From Aquificota bacterium (GTDB lineage Bacteria; Thermosulfidibacterota; Thermosulfidibacteria; Thermosulfidibacterales; Thermosulfidibacteraceae), in NCBI GenBank assembly GCA_015494645.1, contig WGAU01000164.1, positions 1 to 21,714 of the forward strand: a stretch of 21,714 bases of DNA, read 5' to 3'. Within the stretch, counting starts at the first letter, position 1, and each line of letters starts with the position of its first letter. Positions 21,256 through 21,714 of this stretch are shown in pieces. The notes beneath the pieces were generated by a model, which was given only the letters and a program-made list of their open reading frames with translations, did no database searches and was not told where the DNA came from. A program made the translations under genes and the position numbers.

Positions 21256-21714
21256 ATGGGTAAGCTTACCAAGCTTGCAGAGATAGTAGGTGCCGATGTT
21301 GTTGAGCAGCTTTTCCAGTTGGCCCATTGGCTTAGAGGAACCACGGTTGTTCATGTAAACTCCACAAGGGAAGGGGGAGGGGTAGCGGAGATTCTTAACA
21401 ATCTCGTTCCGTTAATGAAAGAACTGGGCATAGATGCCCATTGGGAGGTAATAGAGGGCACCCCTGAGTTTTTCCAGTGTACCAAGGGCTTTCACAATGC
21501 CCTACATGGTAATCCTGTAGCTATACCGGAAAGGCTCCTGAAGGTTTACGAGGAGGTGAATGCAGAAAATGCCAAAAAGCTTCAGGATAAGCTTAAGGAT
21601 GCGGATATAGCGATCGTGCACGATCCTCAGCCTGCAGCTCTTATAAAATACATTCCTGATAGAAAGGGAAAATGGATATGGAGATGCCACATAGATGTAA
21701 GCAAACCTCAGAGG
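21256..21714 (+). CDS. treT: TreT-type trehalose synthase (GT4), N-terminal part
   Basis: I translated this by hand. The frame is open from ATG 21256 to the window edge (153 residues), with GGAGAT (21243-21248) seven bases upstream. HVNSTREGGGVAEIL (33-47) and RCHIDVSKPQR at the end match trehalose glycosyltransferring synthase. TreT couples nucleotide-glucose and glucose to trehalose in one, often reversible, step, known from Thermococcus, Pyrococcus, Thermotoga and Thermoproteus. Intermediate segments such as WEVIEG (64-69), CTKGFHNALHG (75-85) and IVHDPQP (119-125) also fit. The catalytic C-terminal half lies outside the window, so I cannot exclude a related GT4 synthase or a trehalose phosphorylase. 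It is third in the operon with the ots fusion and the DUF5752-like gene. Confidence 0.85.
   Translation, partial: MGKLTKLAEIVGADVVEQLFQLAHWLRGTTVVHVNSTREGGGVAEILNNLVPLMKELGIDAHWEVIEGTPEFFQCTKGFHNALHGNPVAIPERLLKVYEEVNAENAKKLQDKLKDADIAIVHDPQPAALIKYIPDRKGKWIWRCHIDVSKPQR

Noticed and set aside
1..21714. CRISPR arrays, tRNA/rRNA genes, insertion sequences, prophage genes
   Set aside because: I looked for regularly spaced repeats, tRNA-like cloverleaf ends, transposase motifs and phage genes and saw none; intergenic gaps are all about 100 bp or less.

Overview
The window is a gene-dense stretch of bacterial chromosome. It carries about 20 protein genes, many overlapping or a few bases apart, and no RNA gene, insertion sequence, CRISPR array or phage gene that I can see. 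Arginine is mostly AGG/AGA and isoleucine often ATA. Hand counts of a few lines give about 47-50% GC. A KaiC-like ATPase, a fused trehalose-phosphate synthase/phosphatase, a TreT-type trehalose synthase and a multihaem cytochrome c are present. Together these suggest a thermophilic, Gram-negative-type, deep-branching bacterium (Aquificota, Thermosulfidibacter or a thermophilic Desulfobacterota relative). I cannot name the species.

Layout. (1) 1-411, minus strand: N-terminus of a Lon-like AAA protease, cut by the window edge. (2) 477-5244, plus: an overlapping housekeeping run of phosphohexomutase, TrmN6-like methyltransferase, RecJ and BirA. (3) 5325-7581, plus: a tightly coupled cassette of a 53-residue charged protein, a single-domain KaiC-like ATPase, a Sir2 deacylase and a Cys-rich CxxCxxxCC protein. 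(4) 7517-8404, minus: a family 2 glycosyltransferase, AT-rich compared with its neighbours and overlapping the cassette tail to tail. (5) 8444-10668, plus: a secreted DUF4139 protein followed by a crotonase-fold protein that lacks both classical catalytic glutamates. (6) 15957-10661, minus: a biosynthetic operon of class V aminotransferase, serA, hisZ and purA (serine, histidine regulation, AMP). (7) 16060-16968, plus: a self-cleaving P1/DmpA-NylC family hydrolase, divergent from (6) across a 102-bp region with a 9-bp inverted repeat. (8) 17033-18355, plus: a secreted pentahaem cytochrome c with its own terminator. (9) 18428 to the end, plus: a trehalose operon of otsA-otsB fusion, an internally duplicated DUF5752-like protein, and treT (cut by the edge).

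How they work together. The aminotransferase and SerA would supply two successive steps of phosphoserine synthesis. HisZ would regulate the first step of histidine synthesis, and PurA makes adenylosuccinate. The mutase at the left end supplies hexose 1-phosphates, from which nucleotide-glucose is made, the shared donor of both trehalose routes at the right end. The least understood parts are the small protein/KaiC/Sir2/CxxCxxxCC cassette, the catalytically altered crotonase paired with a DUF4139 protein, and the duplicated protein between two trehalose-making enzymes.
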